Below are positions 17,161-25,691 of a DNA stretch of 64,000 nt, one piece after another. Both the position numbers and the translations under genes were made by a program. The stretch spans positions 1 to 64,000 of the forward strand of contig JADLEX010000036.1 of assembly GCA_020845895.1 (NCBI GenBank), read 5' to 3'. The notes beneath the pieces are model-generated. The model was not told the DNA's origin and ran no database searches. It saw only the letters and a list, made by a program, of their open reading frames with translations. The stretch is from Deltaproteobacteria bacterium. GTDB lineage: Bacteria; Lernaellota; Lernaellaia; JACKCT01. How positions within the stretch are numbered: position 1 is the stretch's first letter; each line of letters opens with the position of its first letter.

Positions 17161-17457
17161 TCAGATCTTCAGGGCCTGTTCCAGATAACGGGCGGTGGCG
17201 GGATTATCCTTCTTGAAAGTGTCCCATTCCGCGACGCTGATTTGGGCTGGCTCCTTGCCGGTGGACAACCGAATCTGCCGGTACGCCGCCTCGACCAGAT
17301 CGCGGTTGACCATCGCCATGCCGAGTACCGCGCCGGCGATCTCGCACACGCCGTTCACGAAATCGACGCCGAAAACCGCCTCGATGCCGTGCTCGACGAG
17401 AATCCCGCCCAAAAAGCCGATCGTGCCGCCGGCCGCCGTTTTCGTCAGATTCGCCAT
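17161..17457 (-). CDS. Small hypothetical protein with Gly-rich helix
   Basis: The protein has 98 residues from an ATG at 17457 preceded by a perfect AGGAGG. It begins MANLTKTAAGGTIGFLGG, a Gly-zipper-like amphipathic stretch, and has another Ala/Gly-rich helix (CEIAGAVLGMAM). The C-terminal third is polar (ISVAEWDTFKKDNPATARYLE). It may associate with membranes through the Gly-rich helices. It forms a single-gene unit closed by the terminator at 17115-17141. No known family recognised. Confidence 0.7.
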   Translation of the reverse strand: MANLTKTAAGGTIGFLGGILVEHGIEAVFGVDFVNGVCEIAGAVLGMAMVNRDLVEAAYRQIRLSTGKEPAQISVAEWDTFKKDNPATARYLEQALKI

Positions 17458-17698
17458 CGCATCCTCCTCGTTCGAAACGAAGAACGCTCTCCATCGCAAT
17501 CGCGCACCGCCGCGCCGGGTTTCACCCCCGTGTCGCGGTCATCAGTGAGCGGATTTTATGCCAAACCGCCCAATCGGACAATGACGAACGCGATGTTGGT
17601 TATTAGATGTCGGATTTCGGCGCGCGCGGCGAGATTTCACAAAACGCTCGCGGTCGAACGCGTGGCGCGTTAGGATCGACCGAACCCGGGCGGACGAC

Positions 17699-19450
17699 AT
17701 GGGCGAGACGGACAGAACGACTAAGGGGCTCATGATCGCGGCTGCGCTGCTGGGCGCATGCGCGGCGGTCGTGTTTGTTGTCGTCGCGGCCTCGCGCGTT
17801 GCGTATCCTTACGAGATCGAGTTCCAGGAGGGCGACGTTTTTCTCGCGTCGCTGCGAGTATTGGACGGCCGACCCATCTATCCCGATCCCGACACCGACG
17901 CGACGCACGTCCCCGTGCTCTACACGCCCTTCTTCTACATCGCAGGGGCGGGCGCGATCGCCCTGCTGGACAACCTGTTGGGCAAATCGCTCGCGGCGTG
18001 CCGTGCCGTGTCGATCCTTTCAACGCTCGTGCTCATCGCGATGATTGCGCACCTGGGGCGCCGTCGCGCGGGATGGTGGTGGGGCATCGCCTGCACGGGT
18101 GCGTTTTGCGCTTTTTACGCCGCGTCGGGGTGGTGGTTCGATCTCGCCCGCGTGGACATGCTCTTCCTCGCGTTCGTGGCAGGGGCGTTCGTGCTCATCG
18201 ACCGGGACGTGACGACGCGGCGCCTCGTGCTCGCCGCGGCACTGCTGGTCGCGGCGATCTTCACCAAGCAGGTCGCCGTGTTCTTCGCCGCGACCGCGTG
18301 TCTGGCGGTCTTCCTGCGCGCCCCCCGGCGCGGCGTGGCCCTCGGCGCGGGGATCGGCGCGGCGACGCTGGTGATCGGCGCGTGGCTAAACGCGGCCAGC
18401 GACGGACAGTTTGTCTTCTTCACGCTCGTTGCCCCGCGCTCGCATCCCGTGCATCTCGAACGTCTGCTCGAACCGTGGGGCCTCGCGCGCGCGGTGGGAT
18501 GCCTCGCGCTGGCGTGCGTCGCGGCGACCGTCGCGAACCGGGGGCGGGGCGATTCGGCTGACGCTCCGTGCGGCGCGCGGTTCACCTGGGCGCTGTTTCT
18601 TCTGGCGGCGCTACCCGCCTCGCTGCTGCCGTGGATCAAGCAGGGGCACTATCTCAACAACTTCATTCCGATCGCGCTGGCCCTCGTCCTGACGGCCGCG
18701 TCGATGCGACCGACGATGCTCGCCGCCGCGCTGCTCGCCGCGCAGATGGTTGTGACGTGGCAGAGTCCCACCGGGCAGATCCCGAGCGCCGAACGGCGTG
18801 CGCGCGGAGATGCCTTCATCGAGCGCCTTCGCGCCGAGCCGGGCGACCTGTACGTGATGGATCACCCTTACTACGCATGGCTCGCCGGTCGCGAGGTGCT
18901 GGCCAAGGGCATGTTCATCGCCGAGGCCGAAAAGGCGGGGCGCATGCCGCCGCGTGCGCTGGCCCGGAGGATCGACGCGAACGCCTTCGCGAAGATCCTC
19001 GTCGATGTCGAGCCGCCCTTCGATCCGTTTTCGAGCCGAATTCTGCGCCGGTACCGCGTGGCGGGGCCCATCGACGCGCCCGAGCCGCTCACGGGCACCC
19101 TCGTCATGCGTCCGCGCCTCGCGCTCGTCCCGGTCGAGGTGATCGCGTCGGTCGAGTTCGGCGACACGCCGCCGCCCGGTTGGGCCGCGCAGGGCGACGC
19201 GTGGATCTCGCCGCCGCTGCCCGCCGCGTCGAGCGTGAGTTTCGACATCGACGCGGCTTCGGGAACCGTCGCGCGGCTGATCGGCGGCGACGGCAAGGCG
19301 ATCTTCGCGACACGCGGCGTGCCGGATTCGCCGCCCATGCGCGCGCGGTGGCCGCTGGACCGCTGCGCCGCAGCTCCGTGTGTCCTGCATTTCTCGAATC
19401 CGATGACGAGTCGACCGAACGGGGTGACAGGCTTGCAGATCGAACGCTGA
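17699..19450 (+). CDS. Multi-spanning GT-C-like membrane protein
   Basis: The protein has 583 residues. About ten helices fill residues 10-360, and a soluble C-terminal domain of roughly 220 residues ends VTGLQIER. The first extracytoplasmic loop holds YEIEFQEGDVFLASLRVLDG, with an acidic E-x-E and EGD as in GT-C mannosyl- or arabinosyltransferase-like proteins. A YTPFFY motif after it is seen in many membrane-bound glycosyltransferases of this class. Later it has QGHYLNNFIPIALAL. Likely a lipid-linked sugar transferase of the inner membrane. It differs from its neighbours at 14892 and 20825 in sequence, so the three are not recent duplicates. Confidence 0.65.
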   Translation: MGETDRTTKGLMIAAALLGACAAVVFVVVAASRVAYPYEIEFQEGDVFLASLRVLDGRPIYPDPDTDATHVPVLYTPFFYIAGAGAIALLDNLLGKSLAACRAVSILSTLVLIAMIAHLGRRRAGWWWGIACTGAFCAFYAASGWWFDLARVDMLFLAFVAGAFVLIDRDVTTRRLVLAAALLVAAIFTKQVAVFFAATACLAVFLRAPRRGVALGAGIGAATLVIGAWLNAASDGQFVFFTLVAPRSHPVHLERLLEPWGLARAVGCLALACVAATVANRGRGDSADAPCGARFTWALFLLAALPASLLPWIKQGHYLNNFIPIALALVLTAASMRPTMLAAALLAAQMVVTWQSPTGQIPSAERRARGDAFIERLRAEPGDLYVMDHPYYAWLAGREVLAKGMFIAEAEKAGRMPPRALARRIDANAFAKILVDVEPPFDPFSSRILRRYRVAGPIDAPEPLTGTLVMRPRLALVPVEVIASVEFGDTPPPGWAAQGDAWISPPLPAASSVSFDIDAASGTVARLIGGDGKAIFATRGVPDSPPMRARWPLDRCAAAPCVLHFSNPMTSRPNGVTGLQIER

Positions 19451-19561
19451 AGTTCCCCTCGCGGTGCGGGCCGGGCGGTGAATCTGCTTTACACCGGCGG
19501 AATCGGCGGCTAAAAATGCGAGGGAATCCGTCAGCACCGGGCCCATCAGGAGCGCGCGAAG

Positions 19562-20146
19562 ATGACCGTCAATATCAGTCAGGCGCTCGACGTGATCGAA
19601 AAACAGATCAAGGAGATTCGGCACGAATACGAATTGTACTTCGCCGGCGAGGTGCGGATCGAGCCGCAGAAGATGCGCACCGAGCTGCAGCGCGTGATCG
19701 GCAAGCTCCACAACTCGCACATCCCCAATACCGCGCAGCGATTTCGGTTTCAGAGCCTTCAGGCCTCGTTCAATTCGTATCAGCGATTGTGGGACCGCAC
19801 GCTGCTTGAAATCGAACAGGGCCGCTACGCGCCGCACCGATTCAAGGTGGAACACAAGCCCGATCCCGACGCCGCGCCGCCGGCGGACACGAAGGCCGTG
19901 CGCGACCTCGCGCGGGCGCTGGAAGCCGACGATCATCCCTTGGCCGCGTCGAACGTGGAAAAGCTTTATCGCGAGTACGTCGATGCGCGCGGCAAGACGC
20001 AGGAAGCGGGGAAGGTCTCGCTCGACAAATTCCGCCAGTCGCTCGAAAAGCAGGTGCCCGCGCTCGAGGGCAAGCTGGGCGGCAAGGTCAAATTCAAGAT
20101 CGCCATCGAGGACGGCAAGGCCAAGGTCAAGGGCGTGCGCGGCTGA
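19562..20146 (+). CDS. MXAN_5187 C-terminal-domain-type protein
   Basis: This is a 194-residue soluble helical protein. The opening ALDVIEKQIKEIRHEYELYFAGEVRIEP, followed by HIPNTAQRFRFQSLQASFNSY, is the signature I associate with the MXAN_5187 C-terminal domain of Myxococcus and relatives. The C-terminal part, beyond an Ala/Pro linker, has an R-x-L-Y-x-x-Y-x-x-AR pattern (EKLYREYVDARGKTQEAGK). In other genomes this domain sits in proteins tied to motility or signalling. The function here is unassigned. The ATG has GGAG nearby. Confidence 0.7.
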   Translation: MTVNISQALDVIEKQIKEIRHEYELYFAGEVRIEPQKMRTELQRVIGKLHNSHIPNTAQRFRFQSLQASFNSYQRLWDRTLLEIEQGRYAPHRFKVEHKPDPDAAPPADTKAVRDLARALEADDHPLAASNVEKLYREYVDARGKTQEAGKVSLDKFRQSLEKQVPALEGKLGGKVKFKIAIEDGKAKVKGVRG

Positions 20147-20189
20147 CGCGCCCACGCCGACGCTCCCTTCGTGAACTCGGAGTGACGCC

Positions 20190-20828
20190 ATGAGGCGCGC
20201 GCCGTTGCTCGCGGTGCTGGGTCTCGCGACGATCGCGTGCGTTTCGATCGCCGCCGCGGGCGAGGTGAAGCCCGCGCGATTTTCGAAACGGGGCTGCGGC
20301 GCGATCTTCGACACGCGCACGGGTCTGGCGTGGTATCTCGGGCCCGACGAACCGGTCGACGCGCACGAGGCGAGGGCGTTCGTGGATGGGCTCACGGCGT
20401 GCGGCGGCGATTGGCGGATGCCGATGATGAAGGAACTCGAGGCGATCCGCGAACCGAACAAGCGCGCGGGCCGCGGCTTCGCGTTTCAGGGCATCATCCA
20501 CGAGGCGCATCTCGATCCGCTCTTCGCGGGCATCGGCGCGGGGGTCGAGGTCTGGGCCGCGGAGCGCGCACCCGACGGTTCGGGCTGGGTGTACGACTTT
20601 CACCTCGGCATCAAGAAGAACAAACCGCTGCTCTATGAGTGGCGCGCTCGTGCATTCGCCGTGAAAGAAGCCGCCGCGTCGCCGCCGGGTCCGACGCCCA
20701 GCCAGGTTCCGAGTCCGACGCCGGATGGGGAATCCCTCACCCCGCCCCTCGACAAGCTCGGGGTACCCCTCTCCCATCCGATGGGAGAGGGGCCGGGGGT
20801 GAGGGCTCTTCCGGAGGCCGCGCGGTGA
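20190..20828 (+). CDS. Secreted DUF1566 (Lcl-like) protein with a repeat-derived tail
   Basis: The protein has 212 residues. A signal peptide (about residues 1-24, ending AAAGE) precedes a DUF1566/Lcl-type fold marked by DTRTGLAWYLG, ACGGDWRMPMMKELEAI and a later EVWAAERA. The C-terminal 33 or so residues (GESLTPPLDKLGVPLSHPMG and on) are encoded by the nested palindromic repeat at 20734-20805. The original stop has evidently been lost or replaced by repeat insertion. The final TGA overlaps the GTG start of the next gene, so translational coupling now runs through the repeat. Confidence 0.7.
   Translation: MRRAPLLAVLGLATIACVSIAAAGEVKPARFSKRGCGAIFDTRTGLAWYLGPDEPVDAHEARAFVDGLTACGGDWRMPMMKELEAIREPNKRAGRGFAFQGIIHEAHLDPLFAGIGAGVEVWAAERAPDGSGWVYDFHLGIKKNKPLLYEWRARAFAVKEAAASPPGPTPSQVPSPTPDGESLTPPLDKLGVPLSHPMGEGPGVRALPEAAR
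20734..20805. repeat. Nested palindromic repeat (REP-like), copy 2, inside a CDS
   Basis: Outer arms CCCTCACCCC (20734-20743) and GGGGTGAGGG (20796-20805) and inner arms CCCCTCTCCC (20766-20775) and GGGAGAGGGG (20783-20792) are identical to those at 1384-1451. The spacer at about 20748-20763 differs and holds a CTCGACAAGCTCGGGG segment. The whole element is translated as the tail of the DUF1566 protein. Confidence 0.8.
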
Positions 20829-22591
20829 AATCCGCGCACCTCGTCGTCTCCGCGCTTGCCGCGATCATCCTCGTCGCGCTGATGTCCGCGTCGGTGCGCG
20901 ACACGTCGCCGGTGATGGACGAGCTCGTCGGCCCCGCCGTCGGCGTTGCCGAGCTGCGCGACGGCGACACGGGTTTTCGCGACGTGCATCCGCCCCTCGC
21001 GCGGCACCTGTTCGCCTTGCCGCTCTTCTCCACGTCGCTGCGCATGCCGTTCGATTCGTCGAGGTGCGCCGCGTTCGCCTCCGAAACGCTTTGCGCGAAC
21101 CATGCCGCCATCGGCGCGTTCTTCGCGAAGTCCGTCGACAATCCCGATGCGCTGCTAACGCGCGCGCGAGCCGTGAACTGGGTCTTCGCGGCGCTCGCGA
21201 TGATCGCCGCGGCCGCCGTCGCGCGGCGCGTCGCGGACCTTCGCGCGCAGGTGATCGTGCTCGCGCTCTTTCTGACGAGTCCCGTGTGGATCTCGAACGG
21301 CGCCCTCGCCACGATCGACATGCCGTACACGGCGATGTGCGTATTTGCGTCCGCGGCACTCACGGCTTTTCGCGGGAGCGGCTCGCGCGCCCTGTTCGCC
21401 GCGTTCGTCGTCGCGAGCGCGGCGGCGTTCCTCGCCAAATTCGCCGCGCTGCCCTGGCTCGGTGGCCTCGCCCTCGTCGTCGTGCTGGACGCCGTCGCGA
21501 AGCGTGGACCCTACGAAACGCTCTTCGCCGGACGCGTGCGCGGTGTCGCCGCCGTCGCCGTTGCGGCACTGGTCGCCGGGATCGGGGCGTTCGCCGTGAT
21601 CGGCCTATACGCCACATTCGTGCCCGGGCACGACCTCGCGGACAGCTTTCGCATGATGCTTTCGCGCATGAACGACGGGCACGGAGCGTATCTGTTCGGG
21701 GAAATCTCGAAGTTCGGCTGGCGCGGGTATTTCCCGGCCGTGTGGCTGCTCAAGTCGCCGGCGGGAACGACGGTGGCCGTGCTCGCGGCGCTCGCGATCT
21801 ACGCGCGGACGGCGCGGCGTCATCCGCCGGACGATTCCGCGCTCGCGCGGAACGCGCCGCCCGACCTCGCCGCGTTTGCCCTGCCCGCGGTGGTCTTTGG
21901 CCTTTTCGCCGTGATGTCGAAGGTGAACATCGGCGTGCGTTACCTGCTGCCGATCTACCCGGCGATCTTCATCGGCGTCGGCGTCACGCTGGCCCGCGCG
22001 GTGGACGCGGTCGCGGAACACGTCGGCCTGCGCCGCGTTCCGGCGTTTCTGATCGCGTTCATGATCTCGGCGAATCTCGTCGAACTGATGGCCGTTCATC
22101 CGCGAGAACTGAGCTTCGTGACCGTCGCCGCGGGCGGCCCGGCCCGCGCCGCGCGTTACGTTTCCGATTCCAACGTGGACTGGGGACAGGATCTGCCCGC
22201 ACTGCGCCGGACGATGGAGCGCGTCGGCGCGCCGCGGGTCGTTCTCGGCTGGTTCGGCGTCGCTCCGCCGGAGGCGTATGGAGTGCGTTACCAGCCGCTC
22301 GTGTCGTATTTCGGTGTGTCGAATCCCGATGAAGAGAGCACGGGCGAAGTGCCCGACTGGCTGGCCGTCAGCCTGAGCTTCACGACGGGGCAGTACGTGC
22401 CCGATCTCCTGTGGCTGCGTGACCGCGAACCCGACGCGCGCGCGGGGTGGTCGATCCTGCTTTACGACTTCTCCCGCGACGCGAATGCGCACCGCCGGCT
22501 CGCGGAAATCTACGAGCGGCGCGGGTTCCCCGTCACGGCGGCGCGGCATCGCGAGCGCGCCGTGCGGATCGAGTCGGCATCGGCGAACTGA
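20825..22591 (+). CDS. PMT/GT-C family glycosyltransferase-like membrane protein
   Basis: This 588-residue protein starts at GTG 20825, which overlaps the previous stop (GTGA). It has ten or more helices. The first outer loop has VMDELVGPAVG and FRDVHPPLARHLFALPL; the D-x-HPPL motif after an acidic residue is the hallmark of dolichyl-phosphate-mannose mannosyltransferase-like (GT39/GT83) enzymes. Later IGVRYLLPIYPAIFIGVG and SNVDWGQDLP recur in this family. It should use a lipid-phosphate sugar donor at the outer face of the inner membrane. It is the clearest GT-C of the three in this window. Confidence 0.8.
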   Translation: MKSAHLVVSALAAIILVALMSASVRDTSPVMDELVGPAVGVAELRDGDTGFRDVHPPLARHLFALPLFSTSLRMPFDSSRCAAFASETLCANHAAIGAFFAKSVDNPDALLTRARAVNWVFAALAMIAAAAVARRVADLRAQVIVLALFLTSPVWISNGALATIDMPYTAMCVFASAALTAFRGSGSRALFAAFVVASAAAFLAKFAALPWLGGLALVVVLDAVAKRGPYETLFAGRVRGVAAVAVAALVAGIGAFAVIGLYATFVPGHDLADSFRMMLSRMNDGHGAYLFGEISKFGWRGYFPAVWLLKSPAGTTVAVLAALAIYARTARRHPPDDSALARNAPPDLAAFALPAVVFGLFAVMSKVNIGVRYLLPIYPAIFIGVGVTLARAVDAVAEHVGLRRVPAFLIAFMISANLVELMAVHPRELSFVTVAAGGPARAARYVSDSNVDWGQDLPALRRTMERVGAPRVVLGWFGVAPPEAYGVRYQPLVSYFGVSNPDEESTGEVPDWLAVSLSFTTGQYVPDLLWLRDREPDARAGWSILLYDFSRDANAHRRLAEIYERRGFPVTAARHRERAVRIESASAN

Positions 22592-22608
22592 GCGCGCGCG
22601 GGCGCTCA
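22589..22608. terminator. Hairpin between convergent genes
   Basis: TGAGCGC (22589-22595) and GCGCTCA (22602-22608) form a 7-pair stem between the convergent stops at 22591 and 22606. There is no T-run, so termination is only suggested. Confidence 0.3.
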
Positions 22609-23865
22609 GGGCGGCGAGATCTGCACGTTGTCGAACAACAGCGTGCCGGTCACGCCCGCATCGCCGAACGTCGCCACGCTGACGCCCTCATCGAGGCCCG
22701 ACACGACCGAGAGGACCTGCAAACCCGTGCACGGCGTCGCCGCGCCGTCGATCGCGACGTCGTACGTGTCGGCGGAGTGGTTGAACGCGATCTCGAACTC
22801 GTACCACTCGTCTTCGTCCACGTCGGCGCAGTCGATCCACGTGCCGGGCACGTTGTCCCACGCCAGCACGTCGCCGTCCTTCATGTCGAGGATCACCTGC
22901 CAGTACACCACCGCGCCGGTCGCGGCATACGTGAAAAAGCGCGATCCGTCGCCTCCGGCGAGGCCCCACTCGAAACGGATCAGCACGTCGTTGGGCCAGT
23001 GGATGGGGTCCTCCGCGGTCGCGAGGGCGTAGGTGTCGTGCGCGCCGTCGGGGCTGTCGTTGTCGTCGATCATCTCGAGGAACATGCCGCCCGGTGGATC
23101 GGCGCGCGTTTCGACCGTCGGGATCGTTCCGCCCCAGGGGTCGCCCGCCACGAACCACGGCGCGCCCAGCTCGTCGCCCGCGTCGTAGTCCTCGAAATCG
23201 TCCCAAAGCCAGATGCCGTAGTTGCGCGTGCCGGACGCACTCTCGTTTTCGGCATCGTCGGTGGCGAACCAGCGCAGCGTTGTTGAGCGCTCGATCGTCA
23301 CGACCGCCGGGCTGTCCACGCTCGTCGTCGAGCCGCCGCCGACCTGCGGCGCGGAGCCGTCCGTCGTGAAGTGAATTGTCGGCGTGGGATCGATGTCGTC
23401 GACGCAGGTGATCGTGACGGCGAGCGGATCGATGTCGCCGGGCGCCCACGGACCGGCGTAGTTGCCCGACGGCGTGTCGATCTCGCACGTGGGTTCGTTC
23501 AGGTTGCCGGAGTCGTCATCCGCGTCGTCATCGGCATCGTCGTCCACATCATCATCCGCGTCGTCATCGGAATCATCATCCGAATCGTCGTCGGAATCGT
23601 CATCGCTATCGTCGTCCGCGTCGTCGTCGGACGTATCATCGTCGGAGGTATCATCGTCGGAGGTGTCGTCGTCGGAGGTGTCGTCGTCGGAGGTGTCGTC
23701 GTCGGAGGTGTCGTCATCTGACACATCGTCATCCGCTGTGTCGTCGTCCGCATCGTCGTCCGCGGGCACGCGGTCGGCGTCATCATCGTCGTCGCCGCAG
23801 TCGCACCCCGCCGTGCCCGTCATGACGAGCGCGAGCACGCATAGCGCCAGAAGGTATCGCATCAT
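22606..23865 (-). CDS. Asp-stalk surface lipoprotein with chitobiase-C-like and LamG-like domains
   Basis: This 419-residue lipoprotein has a signal ending TGTAGC and then a stalk of about 90 residues made of DDDx units (TSDDD, ADDD, SDDD). Next, IHFTTDGSAPQ and STTLRWFATDDAENES match the chitobiase/beta-hexosaminidase C-terminal-type domain. The C-terminal 190 residues are beta-rich, with EWGLAGGDGSRFFTYAATG and ending LLFDNVQISPP, as in concanavalin/LamG-like carbohydrate-binding domains. Probably a cell-surface binding protein lifted from the membrane by the acidic stalk. A GAGG ribosome site precedes the tandem ATGATG. Confidence 0.75.
   Translation of the reverse strand: MMRYLLALCVLALVMTGTAGCDCGDDDDDADRVPADDDADDDTADDDVSDDDTSDDDTSDDDTSDDDTSDDDTSDDDTSDDDADDDSDDDSDDDSDDDSDDDADDDVDDDADDDADDDSGNLNEPTCEIDTPSGNYAGPWAPGDIDPLAVTITCVDDIDPTPTIHFTTDGSAPQVGGGSTTSVDSPAVVTIERSTTLRWFATDDAENESASGTRNYGIWLWDDFEDYDAGDELGAPWFVAGDPWGGTIPTVETRADPPGGMFLEMIDDNDSPDGAHDTYALATAEDPIHWPNDVLIRFEWGLAGGDGSRFFTYAATGAVVYWQVILDMKDGDVLAWDNVPGTWIDCADVDEDEWYEFEIAFNHSADTYDVAIDGAATPCTGLQVLSVVSGLDEGVSVATFGDAGVTGTLLFDNVQISPP
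23512..23793. repeat. In-frame minisatellite encoding the Asp stalk
   Basis: Within the lipoprotein gene a 15-base unit encoding TSDDD is repeated six or more times in a row, flanked by 12-base DDDx units. Units differ at synonymous positions (GAC/GAT), so the array is old at the edges and more uniform in the middle, as expected for slippage or unequal crossover. Confidence 0.75.
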
Positions 23866-23964
23866 CGACCTCGCCGCCCCGGGGAAAATTCAACCGCAAA
23901 TAACCAAGTCAGTTTACACCCGTTGTCACGGGCGAACAAGAAAATCTTGACGGGCGAGGAGAGG

Positions 23965-24100
23965 AGCGCGCGCGTGTTGCGATGTTGCGATGTCCGTGCC
24001 GCAAGCGACAGCGCGCGGGCGTTGCGGCTCATCAATCCTTCCGGACAACCCGCGCACTTCGTCCCTCGGATGCACTCGGGACTTCGTTTGCGGCTCGGAC
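23965..24100. repeat. Dispersed repeat, copy 2
   Basis: The 32 bases at 23989-24020 are an exact match, in inverse orientation, to 57491-57522 and a diverged match to 322-351. The stretch at 24053-24100 matches 219-268. The 252-base gap between two minus-strand lipoprotein genes is mostly this element; I see no promoter in it. Confidence 0.7.
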
Positions 24101-24117
24101 GGGCCAAAGTGCGCGTG

Positions 24118-24969
24118 CTAGCCGGTGGGCGGCAGATCCTTTGCGCACCGGAATCCGTCGTCCACGTGCGGCGTCGGTGCGAAGTGCTGATGCAGCGAGG
24201 TGCGGTCGAGTCCGTAACGCGACGCGAGCCAGCAACCGGGCTTCTTGTCATCAGGTTTCTGCGCGTTCTTCGCGGTCGGCGTGAGGTGCGCCGCGCCGCC
24301 CGCGATCATGACGCGCAATTCCCCATAACACTCTTCATCCCAAGGCTCGTCGATCCACTCCGAGACGTTGCCGACCATGTCGCACACGAACTCGTCGGAA
24401 CGCCCGCCGACGACAGGGAAGCAGCAAGCCCCGGTAGGTTTGACGCCGAAGGTGGACGTCGCATGGCAGCCGTGTTCGGCCCAGTCGTCGCCCCACGGCC
24501 AACTCCGCGCCGTCGCGCCCGAAAACGCCGCCTGCCACTCGGCGAGCGTGGGCAGGCGCTTGTCCACCTTTCGGCACGCGATGCGGGCGTTTTCCTGCGA
24601 GATCTGCGTGAGCGGCAAAACGCCCTCGCGGGACAGTGGCTTCGGCGGATCGGGCCGCGCCGTCTCCTGCGTCCACGGGCTTTGGGACGACTCGGTGGCG
24701 TCGGGATGCGAAGCCTCCCAACGATCGACGCAAAACGGCACGACCGTCACGGTTTCGACCTTGCGTCCACCCCAGCGCTCGCCCTCGTAAACGACCTCGA
24801 CCGCGCCGCCGGGAACGTACGCCATATCGGGCGGGCAGGGGGACGGACCGAGCGCTTCCACCTGGGGTGTTGGCGACGGGGCAGGGGACGTGGGCTGGGC
24901 GGGGTGGCGCGAACACGCCGCCGCGAGCACGACAATGAACGTGAGGAGGAGCTTTCGGGAGACGGGCAT
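24118..24969 (-). CDS. SUMF1/FGE-like lipoprotein lacking the catalytic Cys pair
   Basis: The protein has 283 residues from the ATG at 24969 (an in-frame ATG at 24981 is possible), with a lipoprotein signal ending LAAAC and a Pro/Ser-rich spacer. The fold is the formylglycine-generating-enzyme type: CPPDMAYVPGGAVEV, VPFCVDRWEASHPDA, the KRLPTLAEWQAAF motif, SWPWGD, and DMVGNVSEWIDE. True FGEs keep two Cys in the C-terminal RGGSW...FC region. Here that region reads GGAAHLTPTAK and the pair is absent, so aerobic FGE activity is unlikely and a binding or structural role is more probable. Extra Cys (ACCFP, EECYGE) may form disulfides. Confidence 0.75.
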   Translation of the reverse strand: MPVSRKLLLTFIVVLAAACSRHPAQPTSPAPSPTPQVEALGPSPCPPDMAYVPGGAVEVVYEGERWGGRKVETVTVVPFCVDRWEASHPDATESSQSPWTQETARPDPPKPLSREGVLPLTQISQENARIACRKVDKRLPTLAEWQAAFSGATARSWPWGDDWAEHGCHATSTFGVKPTGACCFPVVGGRSDEFVCDMVGNVSEWIDEPWDEECYGELRVMIAGGAAHLTPTAKNAQKPDDKKPGCWLASRYGLDRTSLHQHFAPTPHVDDGFRCAKDLPPTG

Positions 24970-25079
24970 GTCGCGCCGCATTGTGGCGACGCGCGCCGCG
25001 TTTGTCACCGGGTCGCGCGGGACGCCGAAGACGGAAATGGCACAGGCGGGGCGCCTGTGCCACATGCGGGCGCTACCGC

Positions 25080-25655
25080 TTACAGCATCGGATGGTCGAC
25101 GAGCGCCGCGGTGGCCTCGCGATACCCCACCGCGAGGGCGCGGCGATTCAGCTCGGTCGTGGCCTTGGGCACGTGGCGCAGCGCGGCCTGTTCGAGCGCG
25201 GTGCGCGTCACGACCTCGGTCAGTCCGACCAGCGCGCCGATGGCGACCATGTTCGCGACCACCACGCGGCCCAGCTCCTCGCGGGCGATCTGCGTGAAGG
25301 GGATTTCGAACTTGTGCCACGGTCCCGCGGGGACGTTCTTCACGAAGAAGCTGTCGACGATGAGGATGCCGTTCTTCTGCAAATCGTCGGCGTACTTGTC
25401 CATCGACTCCTGGCTCATGGCCAGCAGCACGTGCGGTTCCTCGACCTTGGGATAGTCGATCTCGCCCTCGGCGATGATGACCTCCGCCTTGGACGAGCCG
25501 CCGCGCGCCTCGGGGCCGTAGCTTTGCGACTGCACGGCGTTTTTCGCGTCGTACATGATCGCCGCCTCGGCCAAAATGATGCCCGCCAGAATCATGCCCT
25601 GCCCGCCGGTGCCCGCGAGCCGGATTCCCACTTCGCCGTTCCCAATGATCGCCAT
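25080..25655 (-). CDS. korC: 2-oxoacid:ferredoxin oxidoreductase, gamma subunit
   Basis: The 191-residue gamma subunit carries the family opening GIRLAGTGGQGMILAG (GTGGQG at residues 15-20) and SYGPEARGGSSKAEVII, both diagnostic for KorC/PorC/VorC. In the complex it shapes the CoA-binding interface and helps electron transfer to ferredoxin. It is the last gene of a minus-strand fumarase-korDABC run, 36 bases after korB. A GGAG site precedes the ATG. The substrate is most likely 2-oxoglutarate given the four-gene arrangement and linkage to fumarase, but a branched-chain 2-oxoacid specificity cannot be excluded. Confidence 0.88.
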   Translation of the reverse strand: MAIIGNGEVGIRLAGTGGQGMILAGIILAEAAIMYDAKNAVQSQSYGPEARGGSSKAEVIIAEGEIDYPKVEEPHVLLAMSQESMDKYADDLQKNGILIVDSFFVKNVPAGPWHKFEIPFTQIAREELGRVVVANMVAIGALVGLTEVVTRTALEQAALRHVPKATTELNRRALAVGYREATAALVDHPML

Positions 25656-25691
25656 TTCAGGACTCCGATAAAAAATCCCGCCGGGGGGACG

